Part shown: positions 7,556-15,627 of the stretch, piece by piece | Layout of the letters: the number at the start of each line of letters is the position of its first letter | Position numbering within the stretch: position 1 is the stretch's first letter | Assembly (NCBI RefSeq): GCF_023023025.1 | Contig: NZ_CP095481.1 | Coordinates: forward strand, 10,429,001-10,493,000 | DNA: 64,000 bases | Direction: 5' to 3' | From: Amycolatopsis sp. WQ 127309 | GTDB lineage: Bacteria > Actinomycetota > Actinomycetes > Mycobacteriales > Pseudonocardiaceae | The notes under the pieces: generated by a model | Told to the model about the DNA's origin: nothing | The model's database searches: none | What the model saw: the letters and a program-made list of their open reading frames with translations, nothing else | Made by a program: the position numbers and the translations under genes

Positions 7556-8911
7556 ATGCAGCAAGCGAACTCCCTGAACCGGCTGAACCGCCTGCCGATC
7601 TCCCGGTTCCACAAGATCACCCTGCTCGCCGTCTCGTTCGCCTACTTCTTCGAGTTCGCGGACATCAACAGCTTCGCCACCACCGCGCCCAAGCTGATCA
7701 AGCTGTGGGGCGTGACGGTCGACCAGGTCGCCTACGTCACGTCGCTGTCGTTCGTCGGGATGTTCTTCGGCGCGGTCATCGCGAGCGGCCTCGCCGACCG
7801 GTGGGGCCGCAAACGCGCGCTGCTGTGGACGACCTTGTGGTTCGGCGTCTTCTCCTTCGCCGCCGTCTTCTCGTGGGACGTCGTTTCCCTCGGCGTGTTC
7901 CGCGTCCTGACCTCGGCCGGGCTTTCGGCGATGACCGTCGTGGCCGTCATCTACGTCAACGAGCTGTACCCGGCCGCCAGCCGCGGCAAGTACCAGGCCT
8001 ACGCGATCGTGATCGGCATCTGCGGCACCCCGGTCACCAACCTGATCGCCAGCGCGGTGGTGCCGATCAACGACTGGTCGTGGCGGCTGGTCTACCTGTG
8101 GGGCGCGCTCGGCGTGCTGCTCGTCTTCTTCACCCGGCGGCTCAAGGAGTCACCGCGCTGGCACGAGAGCCGCGGCGACCACGCCGAGGCGGACCGGATC
8201 CTGCGGGAGATCGAAGACCAGGTCGCGGCGGAGCAGGGGCCGTTGCCCGAGCCCGAACCGCCCGTCGAAGAAGCTTCGGTGACGAAGGCGCCGCTGCGCC
8301 TGCTGCTGCAGAAGAAGTACCTGTACCCCACCTTGCTGCTGACCGTCGTGTGGGTGACGCAGACGATCGGCTTCTTCGGCTACTCGAGCTGGGCGCCCAC
8401 GCTGCTGGCCCAGGAGGGCTTCAGCGTCGAGAAGTCGGTCTTCTACGTGGCCCTGACGACCGTCGGCGCGCCGCTCGGGTCGTACCTGGCCGCCCTGGTC
8501 ACCGACCGGTTCGAACGCAAGTGGTGCCTGGTCGCCTTCGGCACGGTCATCGCGCTGTGCGGCCTGCTCTACGGGCTCACCTTCAACCCGGTCCTGATCG
8601 TGGTCTTCGGGTTCCTGGTGAACCTGTTCGAACGCGGCTACACGGCCCTCGGCTACGCCTACTCCCCCGAGCTGTTCGACACGCGGAGCCGGTCGCTGGG
8701 CACCGGCGTCTCCTACGGGCTCGGGCGGCTGTCGAACGCGGCGGGTCCCCTGATCGTGGCCGCGCTCTACACCGGCAGCGGCTATCGGAGCGTGTTCCTC
8801 TTCATCGCCGGCACCTGGCTGGTCGGCGCGGTGGTCCTGGCCGTGTTCGGCCCGCGGACCCGCCCGTCCGCCGTCACCCGGGCGGAACCCGATGTGCCGA
8901 TTCGCGGGTAA
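7556..8911 (+). CDS. MFS metabolite/proton symporter, probable organic-acid importer
   Basis: 451 aa with about 12 hydrophobic segments and MFS motif A at two equivalent loops (GLADRWGRKRALL; ALVTDRFERKWCL). A long hydrophilic middle loop rich in Glu and Pro (about residues 205-245) separates the halves. The sugar-porter/aromatic-acid-type pattern (RLKESPRWHESRGD, YSPELFDTRSRSLGTG) suggests uptake rather than drug export. Third gene of the ligJ-ligI operon, so the likely cargo is the aromatic or dicarboxylic acid that feeds it; the exact substrate is unknown. Confidence 0.85.
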   Translation: MQQANSLNRLNRLPISRFHKITLLAVSFAYFFEFADINSFATTAPKLIKLWGVTVDQVAYVTSLSFVGMFFGAVIASGLADRWGRKRALLWTTLWFGVFSFAAVFSWDVVSLGVFRVLTSAGLSAMTVVAVIYVNELYPAASRGKYQAYAIVIGICGTPVTNLIASAVVPINDWSWRLVYLWGALGVLLVFFTRRLKESPRWHESRGDHAEADRILREIEDQVAAEQGPLPEPEPPVEEASVTKAPLRLLLQKKYLYPTLLLTVVWVTQTIGFFGYSSWAPTLLAQEGFSVEKSVFYVALTTVGAPLGSYLAALVTDRFERKWCLVAFGTVIALCGLLYGLTFNPVLIVVFGFLVNLFERGYTALGYAYSPELFDTRSRSLGTGVSYGLGRLSNAAGPLIVAALYTGSGYRSVFLFIAGTWLVGAVVLAVFGPRTRPSAVTRAEPDVPIRG

Positions 8912-8988
8912 CCGCCGCCGGCCCGGGTAACCCTCCTCGGTAGAGGACGTCGCGCCCCCGGGTGCGCGCCCTCGGGAGGAGTCACATC

Positions 8989-9420
8989 GTGCCTGTGAAC
9001 TGGACCACGGCGGACCAGCCAGGCTGGCAGACCCTGGACGTGGCCGGCACCGACCCGTCCGGTCTCGCCGATGCCCGGATGTGGGCCGAGTCGCGGATGA
9101 CCGCGCTCGGGGACCTGCATCGGCTGGACGCGCTGTTGATTGTCGGAGAACTGCTGGACAACGCCTACCTGCACGCGGGCGGGCCGGTCGAGCTGCGGCT
9201 GCGCTGCACCTGCGGGCCGTGCGAGGTGACCGTCGCCGTCGCCGACGTCGGCACCGGGGAACCGCGGTTGCGGGTCCCCGGCCGGGACGGCGGGCGCGGC
9301 CTGCGGGTCGTCGACCAGCTGTGCCTCGCGTGGGGCGTGAGCCACCACGACGACGGCAAGCTCGTGTGGGGCCGCCTGCGCTGCGCGGAGACGGAAGAGC
9401 CCTGCCCGCGGGCGAGTTAG
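8989..9420 (+). CDS. RsbW-like anti-sigma/HATPase_c protein
   Basis: 143-aa ATP-binding protein of the anti-sigma kinase type that binds a sigma factor or phosphorylates a STAS antagonist. GTG at 8989 with GGGAGGA eight bases before. The N-box is clear (IVGELLDNAYLHAGG), as are the G1 region (VAVADVGTG) and G2 (GGRGLRVVDQL). The C terminus and a CTCGPCEV patch carry four Cys, which is more than usual. It converges on a STAS-domain gene 21 bp away, a natural partner. No sigma factor gene is in the window. Confidence 0.8.
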   Translation: MPVNWTTADQPGWQTLDVAGTDPSGLADARMWAESRMTALGDLHRLDALLIVGELLDNAYLHAGGPVELRLRCTCGPCEVTVAVADVGTGEPRLRVPGRDGGRGLRVVDQLCLAWGVSHHDDGKLVWGRLRCAETEEPCPRAS

Positions 9421-9441
9421 TGCGGACCAGCCGGGGCCGAG

Positions 9442-9855
9442 CTAGCCGGTCGTGAGGTCCGGCAGCAGCGTCAGCCAGGCCAGGGCCTCGGAAAGGTCGG
9501 CGTGCAGCGGCAGGACGCGCTCCAGCCCGAGCACGCTCAGGGGGCGCAGCACCGCGCGGCTGCGGGTGACGACGGCGAAGGGCACGCCGGCCGCGTGGGC
9601 GTCGGCGGCGGAGTTGAGCAGGACGGTCAGCGCCCGGGCGGCGCAGAACGTCACGGCCGAGGCGTCGACGACCAGGGCGCGCGGCCGGAAGGCGAGCTCC
9701 CGCTCGATGAGGCCGGCGAGGTGATCGGTGACGCTGATGTCGAGCTCACCGGTGGCCGAGAGCACGGCGGCGTCGGCGGTGATGAGCACGTCGAAGCTCG
9801 CGATGGCCGCTTGACCTGCGGGGTCTCTGGGCCGGGGCAGCGGAATCATGGTCAT
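9442..9855 (-). CDS. STAS-domain anti-anti-sigma factor lacking the phospho-acceptor
   Basis: 137 aa, ATG at 9855 behind AGGAGG (8-nt spacing). The STAS fold is recognisable: AAVLSATGELDISVTDHL, then RALVVDASAVTFCAARALTVLL. In RsbV/SpoIIAA proteins the helix after VTF begins D-S-S/T-G and its Ser is phosphorylated by the RsbW kinase; here it reads C-A-A-R. The site is therefore missing and the protein could be a constitutive antagonist or a non-phosphorylated scaffold. Converges with the RsbW-like gene. Family call is firm, mechanism is inference. Confidence 0.8.
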   Translation of the reverse strand: MTMIPLPRPRDPAGQAAIASFDVLITADAAVLSATGELDISVTDHLAGLIERELAFRPRALVVDASAVTFCAARALTVLLNSAADAHAAGVPFAVVTRSRAVLRPLSVLGLERVLPLHADLSEALAWLTLLPDLTTG

Positions 9856-10392
9856 AGGCGAAGCCTCCTGGGTTGAACCGTGAGGCCAAACCGCTCGTGC
9901 ACCAGTCCAGTCCCACACCGGCCCCTTGACGGGGTCGTGGGTCTCGGGGTGCGACGGCTGCCGGTTGAACCGCTGCCGGCCGACCGTACCGCACTCCCGG
10001 GCCCGCGGCGGTGTCACCCGTTCAGCGCAACAGCTCACAGCGGCGTGTCGTCGGACGCTCGCGCAGGCCCGCCGGAAGCCGGTCCTACGCGCCGGATTGG
10101 GCTGTTCACTCTCCGTTCACCGCAGCGTCATCAGCGGAAAGCCGCCGCGCTCGCCCCCGGCGTCGGCGATCCCGGACCACGACGGCCCGGTGGTCCACAA
10201 AGGACTTGATTTGCGCTCGACGTACCGAAACGAACGGAGACAAAGAGCGAATTGTATCGACACTTGATTAGCTCATTCGATCGACAACGTACGCGCCAGT
10301 ATGTCGACTGCTACGCTCCACAGTGGATCGGGCATTTATCGTGCGTTCGGTCACAGTCGCACTACGGACATCAACGTTCAAGGAGCAGCCCC
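9856..10392. other. 537-bp intergenic region with AT-rich lsr2 leader
   Basis: No convincing gene; the ORFs here are proline/arginine-rich shadows. A 7-bp hairpin (GGACCAC 10174-10180 with GTGGTCC 10190-10196) is followed by the palindrome GTCCACAAAGGAC at 10193-10205, a 13-mer that also forms the loop region of the terminator at 15411-15423. Bases 10201-10380 are about 51% GC by count, far below the surroundings. Such DNA is the preferred target of Lsr2, so autoregulation of the next gene is plausible. Confidence 0.6.
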
Positions 10393-10800
10393 ATGGCCCA
10401 GAAGGTCCTCGTCGAAATGCTGGACGACATCGACGGCAGCCCGGCCAGCCACACCGTTCCGTTCGGCCTCGACGGCGTCAGCTACGAGATCGACCTTTCC
10501 GACGAGAACGCCGCCGCGCTGCGCGAGGAGCTCTCCCGGTTCATCGCGGCGGGCCGCAAGACCGGTGGCCGCAAGGTGCGCGTCGCGACCGGCCAGTCGA
10601 CGGCGGCGAGCTCGGCCGACCGCGAGCGCTCGCGCGCGATCCGCGCCTGGGCCAACGAGAACGGCTACGACGTCTCCGAGCGGGGCCGCCTGTCCTCCGA
10701 GATCGTCAACGCCTACGACGAGGCGCAGCTGCAGGCCGCCGCCCCGGCGCCGGCGCGCAAGCGGGCGCCGCGCAAGAAGGTCGCCGCCGCGAAGAAGTAG
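10393..10800 (+). CDS. lsr2: Lsr2-family nucleoid-associated protein
   Basis: 135-aa H-NS-like xenogeneic silencer that coats AT-rich DNA. The N-terminal dimerisation domain (AQKVLVEMLDDIDGS, VPFGLDGVSYEIDLS) and the C-terminal DNA-binding domain (SRAIRAWANENGYDVSERGR, with the minor-groove RGR hook) are complete, followed by a Lys/Ala/Arg tail (KRAPRKKVAAAKK) typical of actinobacterial copies. AGGAG lies upstream of the ATG. Monocistronic, with an AT-rich leader and a strong terminator. Confidence 0.95.
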   Translation: MAQKVLVEMLDDIDGSPASHTVPFGLDGVSYEIDLSDENAAALREELSRFIAAGRKTGGRKVRVATGQSTAASSADRERSRAIRAWANENGYDVSERGRLSSEIVNAYDEAQLQAAAPAPARKRAPRKKVAAAKK

Positions 10801-10841
10801 TGCCGTGCCGGCCGATCTCCGGGGAGCGATCACGAAGGCCG

Positions 10842-10884
10842 ATCCACCGGCGGCGAGGACACTGCTCACTCGCCGCCGGTGGAT
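10842..10884 (+). terminator. lsr2 terminator hairpin
   Basis: Perfect 16-bp stem (ATCCACCGGCGGCGAG with its complement) and an 11-nt loop, 41 bp after the lsr2 stop. It may also serve the converging tetR gene. Confidence 0.85.
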
Positions 10885-10988
10885 ATCCTTCCGGCCGGCC
10901 GCCTGATTCCGGCTCGGCTGTTTCGAGAAACGTGCACCGGACAGCCGTTGTCATTTCCCAGCTCACCGCGGGTGAATGCCGGTGGATT

Positions 10989-11594
10989 TCAGTCGCAGGC
11001 CGCCGCGCCGGGCGCGGCCATTCCCCGCCACAGCAGATCCGCCAGCGCCGCCGCGTCCCGCCGCCACTGGCCGTTCGGGTCGAGGTGCAGCAGCCCGCCG
11101 AGCCCCCGCAGCACCGTCACCGGATCCAGGTCCGCGCGGACCACGCCCGCCTCGGTGGTCGCCGCCAGCAGCGTCGAGACCGCGCCGACCATCGCTTCGT
11201 ACGCGCTCGCCGGCAGTTCGCCGCGTGACGCCGTCGCCGCGCGCAGGGCGTCCGCCAGCCCGCGTTTCGTCATCATGTAGTGCGCCAGGTGGTCCGTCGC
11301 CCAGACGCGGAACGCCTCCGCCGGCGCGTACTTCTCCAGCAGCACCGGGACGACGTCGACCAGGTGCCGCACCTCGCGTTCGTAGACCGCCAGGATCAGC
11401 GCCTCCGGCGTCGGGAAGTGCCGGTACACCGTGCCGACACCGACTTCGGCGTGCTTCGCGATCGCGTTGAACGAGACCTCGCCCGTCGCGGTGAGCGACT
11501 CGCCGGCCGCGACGAGGATGCGCTCGTGGTTGCGCCGGGTGTCGGCGCGCCGGGGGCTGACCGAACCCGTAGAGCCTGCCGCGCCGGTCGTCAT
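10989..11594 (-). CDS. TetR-family regulator
   Basis: 201 aa; ATG at 11594 preceded by GGGAGGG. The HTH reads NHERILVAAGESL, then VSFNAIAKHAEVGVGTVYRHFP, with the C-terminal domain matching the common actinobacterial group having a SBP-like C-terminal helix bundle. Divergent from the molybdenum hydroxylase operon, with the palindrome CGGATT-GT-AATCCG (11686-11699) next to that operon's -10-like TAACCT. It is the likely regulator of the operon. Confidence 0.88.
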   Translation of the reverse strand: MTTGAAGSTGSVSPRRADTRRNHERILVAAGESLTATGEVSFNAIAKHAEVGVGTVYRHFPTPEALILAVYEREVRHLVDVVPVLLEKYAPAEAFRVWATDHLAHYMMTKRGLADALRAATASRGELPASAYEAMVGAVSTLLAATTEAGVVRADLDPVTVLRGLGGLLHLDPNGQWRRDAAALADLLWRGMAAPGAAACD

Positions 11595-11685
11595 CGTCCC
11601 TCCCGGTGGTGGATCCGTTCGCCGGTAATCTAGTGCAGCGCCGCCCCGGCCTGGAGCAACTCCAGCTTTCGGGTTCGTTGCGAGC

Positions 11686-11706
11686 CGGATTGTAATCCGC
11701 TAACCT
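11686..11706. promoter_or_regulatory. Operator candidate and -10 for the molybdenum hydroxylase operon
   Basis: CGGATT-GT-AATCCG (11686-11699) is a perfect 6-bp-arm palindrome directly upstream of TAACCT (11701-11706). Placement between divergent tetR and the hydroxylase genes makes TetR binding plausible. Confidence 0.5.
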
Positions 11707-11796
11707 CGCGAAAAGGTGAAGCGGATGAGTATCCGGTACACCACGCTCCCACCACGCCGCCAGCTCCCCACCCGGACGATCCGCGGAAAGAGACCA

Positions 11797-12249
11797 GTGG
11801 ACATCTCACTCGAAGTCAATGGCAGTACCGAGCACCTGGACGTCGATCCCGGCGTGACCCTGCTCGACGCACTGCGCGAGCGCCTCGACGTCACCGGCCC
11901 GAAGAAGGGCTGCGACCGGGGCCAGTGCGGCGCCTGCACCGTGCACGTCGGCGGCCGGCCCGTGCTCTCGTGCCTCACCCTCGCCGCCACCGTGCAGCAG
12001 CCGGTGACCACCGTCGAAGGACTGTCCACAGGGGACGACCTGCACCCGGTGCAGCGGGCCTTCGTGGACCAGGACGCGCTGCAGTGCGGGTTCTGCACCT
12101 CCGGCCAGATCATGTCGGCGGTCGCGGCCGTCGAGCAGGACGTCACCGACGTGCGCGAGTTCATGTCCGGCAACCTCTGCCGGTGCGCGGCCTACCCGAA
12201 CATCGTCGCGGCGGTCCAGCAGGCGAGGCGGGTCGATGCGTCCCTTTGA
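11797..12249 (+). CDS. Molybdenum hydroxylase small subunit, [2Fe-2S] (PaoA/XdhA-like)
   Basis: About 150 aa from GTG 11797. The plant-type ferredoxin domain has [16 protein letters not shown] plus a fourth Cys in VLSCLTL; the C-terminal helical domain has [11 protein letters not shown] and [12 protein letters not shown] for the second cluster. It passes electrons from the molybdenum site to FAD. In-frame starts at GTG 11716 and ATG 11725 would add about 25 Arg/Pro-rich residues unlike the family; the upstream start would be almost leaderless after the TAACCT box, so the true start is open. No twin-arginine signal is visible. Overlaps the next gene by 14 nt. Confidence 0.88.
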   Translation: MDISLEVNGSTEHLDVDPGVTLLDALRERLDVTGPKKGCDRGQCGACTVHVGGRPVLSCLTLAATVQQPVTTVEGLSTGDDLHPVQRAFVDQDALQCGFCTSGQIMSAVAAVEQDVTDVREFMSGNLCRCAAYPNIVAAVQQARRVDASL

Positions 12250-13198
12250 GCTGACCGCGCCCACCACCCTCGACGACGCCCTCGCCACGCCCGGCACCTT
12301 CCTCGCCGGCGGCACGACGCTCGTCGACCTGATGAAGCTGAACGTCCTCACCCCGCGCCACGTCCTCGACATCAACAACGTCCCGTTGCGCGGCATCGAC
12401 ACCACCGATGGGCTGCGCTTCGGCGCGCTCGAGCGGATGAGCGACATCGCCGCGCACCCCGGGGTGTACCCGGCGATCTCCCGCGCGCTGCTGCTGAGCG
12501 CGTCGCAGCAGCTCCGGAACATGGCCAGCATCGGCGGGAACCTGCTGCAGCGCACGCGCTGCTCGTACTTCCGCGACGTCGCCACGCCGTGCAACAAGCG
12601 GGTGCCCGGCAGCGGCTGCCCGGCGCTCGAAGGCGCCAACCGGATGCACGCGATCCTCGGCAGCAGCGGCTCCTGCGCGGCGACGCACGCCAGTGACGTC
12701 GCCGTCGCGCTGGTCGCGCTCGACGCCGAGCTGCGGCTGGCCGGCCCGGACGGCACCCGCACGGTGAAGCTGGCCGAGTTCTACCGGCTGCCGGGCGACA
12801 CGCCCGAGGTGGAGAACGACCTGCGCACCGGCGAGCTGATCACCGAGGTCGTCGTCCCCGAGCTGGCCTGGGCGGCGAACTCCACCTACGTCAAGGTGCG
12901 CGACCGGCAGTCCTACGAGTTCGCGCTGTGCTCCGCCGCCGTCGCGCTGGACGTCCGGGACGGCGTCATCGCCGACGCCCGGATCGCCGCGGGCGGCGTC
13001 GGCACGGTGCCGTGGCGGCTGCCCGCCGTCGAGGACGCGCTGCGCGGGAAGCCCGCGACGCAGGCCACCTTCGAGGCCGCCGTGTCCGGCGCGGCCGACG
13101 GGGCCCGGCCGCTGTCCGAAAACGCTTTCAAGGTGCCGCTGCTGAAGCGGACCCTGATCCGCGCCCTGCTCGAGCTGACCGAGGGGACCGCCCGATGA
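12236..13198 (+). CDS. Molybdenum hydroxylase FAD subunit with PaoB-like Cys insert
   Basis: 320-aa CO-dehydrogenase-flavoprotein-type subunit. FAD-binding motifs [13 protein letters not shown] and [14 protein letters not shown] are present. After the latter an insert places Cys residues as RTRCSYF, ATPCNKR and GSGCPAL, followed by GSCAATH. That arrangement matches E. coli PaoB (YagS), where it binds an extra [4Fe-4S] cluster. So this is probably an aldehyde-oxidising PaoABC-type enzyme rather than classical xanthine dehydrogenase. Stop overlaps the next start (ATGA). Confidence 0.88.
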   Translation: MRPFELTAPTTLDDALATPGTFLAGGTTLVDLMKLNVLTPRHVLDINNVPLRGIDTTDGLRFGALERMSDIAAHPGVYPAISRALLLSASQQLRNMASIGGNLLQRTRCSYFRDVATPCNKRVPGSGCPALEGANRMHAILGSSGSCAATHASDVAVALVALDAELRLAGPDGTRTVKLAEFYRLPGDTPEVENDLRTGELITEVVVPELAWAANSTYVKVRDRQSYEFALCSAAVALDVRDGVIADARIAAGGVGTVPWRLPAVEDALRGKPATQATFEAAVSGAADGARPLSENAFKVPLLKRTLIRALLELTEGTAR

Positions 13199-15384
13199 CC
13201 GCCGCCCGTCTCGACGCGCCGGTGAAGGTCACCGGCCGGGCCAAGTACGGCGCCGACCACAACGTCCCCGGCATGGTCTACGGCTACGTCGTGCTCAGCA
13301 CGGTCGCCCACGCCGAGCTCGAAGCCATGGACGTCACGGCGGCGAAGAGCGCGCCCGGCGTGCTCGGCGTGTACTCCCCGTTCGACCCGCTGGAGCTGCG
13401 CACCCCGGTCTCGCCGCTGTTCGGCGAGACGTGGGTGCCCATGCAGGACAAGGAAGTCGCCTACTACGGCCAGGCGATCGGCTTCGTCGTGGCGGAGACC
13501 TTCGAGCAGGCCCGCGACGCGGCGATGCTCGTCGAGGTCACCTACCGCGCCAAGCCGGCGCTGACGTCGCTGGAGGACGGCCTCGCCGCGGCGGAGGACG
13601 CCCCGCCGGGCCGGGACGGCACCCCGTCGACGTTCGAAGTCCTCGAAGACGGCGTCGAATCCTTCGACGACGCGCTGGCGGGGAGCCCGGTGATCGTCGA
13701 AGCGACCTACCGCACGGCGACCCAGAACCACGCCGCGATGGAGCCGCACTCGGCCGTCGCGGTCTGGGACGACGGCGAGCTGACCGTCTACAGCGGAAAC
13801 CAGGGCGCGCACCTGCAGGCCCAGGAACTGGCGAGCGCGCTGCAGCTGGACGTCGCGGCCGTGCACGCGCTGAACCCGTACGTCGGCGGCGCGTTCGGCG
13901 GCAAGGGCCGCACCTCGGCGCCGGCGTTCCTCGCCGCCGCCGCGGCCCGGGCGCTCGACCGGCCGGTGAAGGCCGCGCTCACCCGCGAGCAGGTGTTCAC
14001 CGCGACCGCGGGCCGCGCGGCGACGGTCCAGAAGATGACGCTCGGCGCCGAACGCGACGGCACGCTCGTCGCCCTGCGCCACGACTCCTGGTGCAGCACC
14101 GACATCCACCGCGCGTTCGTCGAGCCGACGTCGCACGGCACGTCCCGCGAGTGGTACGCCACCCGCAACCTGCACATCAGCCAGAAGGTGGTGCCGCTGA
14201 ACATCCCGCCGACGACGTTCATGCGGGCCCCCGGCGAGGCACCCGGGTCGTTCGCGCTGGAGAGCGCGATCGACGAGCTGGCCGTCGCGCTGGACATGGA
14301 CCCGATCGAGCTGCGCACGCGCAACAACTCGACCGCGCCGCCCGGGCACGACCTGCAGTGGTCGAGCAAGCACCTCGACGAGTGCTTCCAGATCGGCGCG
14401 CAGCGGTTCGGCTGGGAGCACCGCAAGCCGCACGGGCACACCGACGGCGACTGGGAGGTCGGCCTCGGCACGGCCACCGCGATGTTCCCGGCCCTGCGCT
14501 TCCCGACGACCGTCGGGATCACCCTGCAGGCCGACGACACCGCCGTCGTCGCGACGAGCGGCGCGGACCCCGGCACCGGCCTGCTGACCGTGCTTTCCCT
14601 GGTGGGCGGCGAATCGCTGGACATCGCGCCGGAGAAGATCGTGCCCAAGCTCGGTGACTCGTCGCTGCCGCCGGGCGGGCTGTCCGGCGGCTCGACCGCG
14701 ACGGCGAGCGTCGGCACGGCCATCATGATCGCCGCGACCAAGGCCATCGACGAGCTGGTGGCGCTGGCGGCCGACCCGGGCGCGCCGTTCGCGGGCGCCG
14801 AGGTCTCCTACGCCGACGGCCGCGTGCTGGCCGGCGGGAAGTCGATGACGTTCGGCGAGCTGCTGCGCGCCGTCGGCCGCACTTCCCTCGAGGTGACGGG
14901 CTCGTCGGCTCCCGGCGAGGAGCTGACGAAGCACTCCTTCAGCTCCTTCGGCGCGCAGTTCTGCGAGGTCCGCGTGCACAAGTGGACGCGCGAGGTGCGG
15001 GTGTCGCGGATGCTCGGCGTCTTCGACACGGGCCGGATCATCAACGCGCGGGCGGCCCGCAGCCAGCTCATGGGCGGGATGATCTGGGGTGTGTCGGCCG
15101 CGCTGCACGAGGGCCTGGAGGTCGAGGCGAACGGCCGGCTCGCCAACGGCGACTTCGCGAGCTACCTGCTCCCGGTGAACGCGGACATCCCGGAGGTCGA
15201 CGTCCACTTCGTCGAGTACCCGGACACGCTGCACAACGCCGTGGGCGCCAAGGGGCTCGGCGAGATCGGCACGGTCGGGATGGCCGCCGCCGTCGCCAAC
15301 GCCGTGTTCAACGCCACCGGCGTCCGGGTCCGCCACATCCCGATCACCATCGAGGACCTGCTGGCGGAGGCCCAGTCGGAGTAG
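13195..15384 (+). CDS. Molybdenum hydroxylase catalytic subunit (PaoC/XdhB-like)
   Basis: 729 aa with the aldehyde oxidase/xanthine dehydrogenase a/b hammerhead domain (APVKVTGRAKYGADHNVPGM) and the MoCo domains: NPYVGGAFGGKG, TTFMRAPGEAPG, and the active-site Glu loop GAKGLGEIGTVG near the C terminus. Translationally coupled to the FAD subunit. With the small subunit it should oxidise aldehydes or N-heterocycles in the cytoplasm. No XdhC/PaoD insertion factor is adjacent, so maturation proteins must come from elsewhere. Confidence 0.92.
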   Translation: MTAARLDAPVKVTGRAKYGADHNVPGMVYGYVVLSTVAHAELEAMDVTAAKSAPGVLGVYSPFDPLELRTPVSPLFGETWVPMQDKEVAYYGQAIGFVVAETFEQARDAAMLVEVTYRAKPALTSLEDGLAAAEDAPPGRDGTPSTFEVLEDGVESFDDALAGSPVIVEATYRTATQNHAAMEPHSAVAVWDDGELTVYSGNQGAHLQAQELASALQLDVAAVHALNPYVGGAFGGKGRTSAPAFLAAAAARALDRPVKAALTREQVFTATAGRAATVQKMTLGAERDGTLVALRHDSWCSTDIHRAFVEPTSHGTSREWYATRNLHISQKVVPLNIPPTTFMRAPGEAPGSFALESAIDELAVALDMDPIELRTRNNSTAPPGHDLQWSSKHLDECFQIGAQRFGWEHRKPHGHTDGDWEVGLGTATAMFPALRFPTTVGITLQADDTAVVATSGADPGTGLLTVLSLVGGESLDIAPEKIVPKLGDSSLPPGGLSGGSTATASVGTAIMIAATKAIDELVALAADPGAPFAGAEVSYADGRVLAGGKSMTFGELLRAVGRTSLEVTGSSAPGEELTKHSFSSFGAQFCEVRVHKWTREVRVSRMLGVFDTGRIINARAARSQLMGGMIWGVSAALHEGLEVEANGRLANGDFASYLLPVNADIPEVDVHFVEYPDTLHNAVGAKGLGEIGTVGMAAAVANAVFNATGVRVRHIPITIEDLLAEAQSE

Positions 15385-15395
15385 CGATCCCGGCG

Positions 15396-15438
15396 GCCCG
15401 GCCGCGATGCGTCCACAAAGGACACATCGCGGCCGGGC
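15396..15438 (+). terminator. Molybdenum hydroxylase operon terminator
   Basis: Perfect 14-bp stem GCCCGGCCGCGATG with its complement (15425-15438), plus a small inner GTCC/GGAC stem around ACAAA in the loop, 11 bp after the stop codon. Confidence 0.85.
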
Positions 15439-15627
15439 GCCTTCGCGTGGCGTCACCACGCGGTGCCGGAAAGTCACGTCCACCTGCCGAGTTGCGCACC
15501 ACAACCGACTCCTCCGGGATGCCTCACCCGGCCGTTACCCTTCCGCGACGATCACGGGCCGATTCGCCCATGACGCGGCCCCTCCACAGTCCTAGGCTGA
15601 CGGGCGACACCGAGGAGTCCCCCGAGA

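Noticed and set aside
2053..8911. Biosynthetic gene cluster around the P450
   Set aside because: No core synthase, NRPS, PKS or terpene cyclase is present; P450, exporter and TetR alone do not support a cluster call.
9880..10271. Overlapping plus-strand ORFs between the STAS gene and lsr2
   Set aside because: Composition is Pro/Arg/Ser-rich in all frames, no ribosome sites, and the region has promoter-like features.
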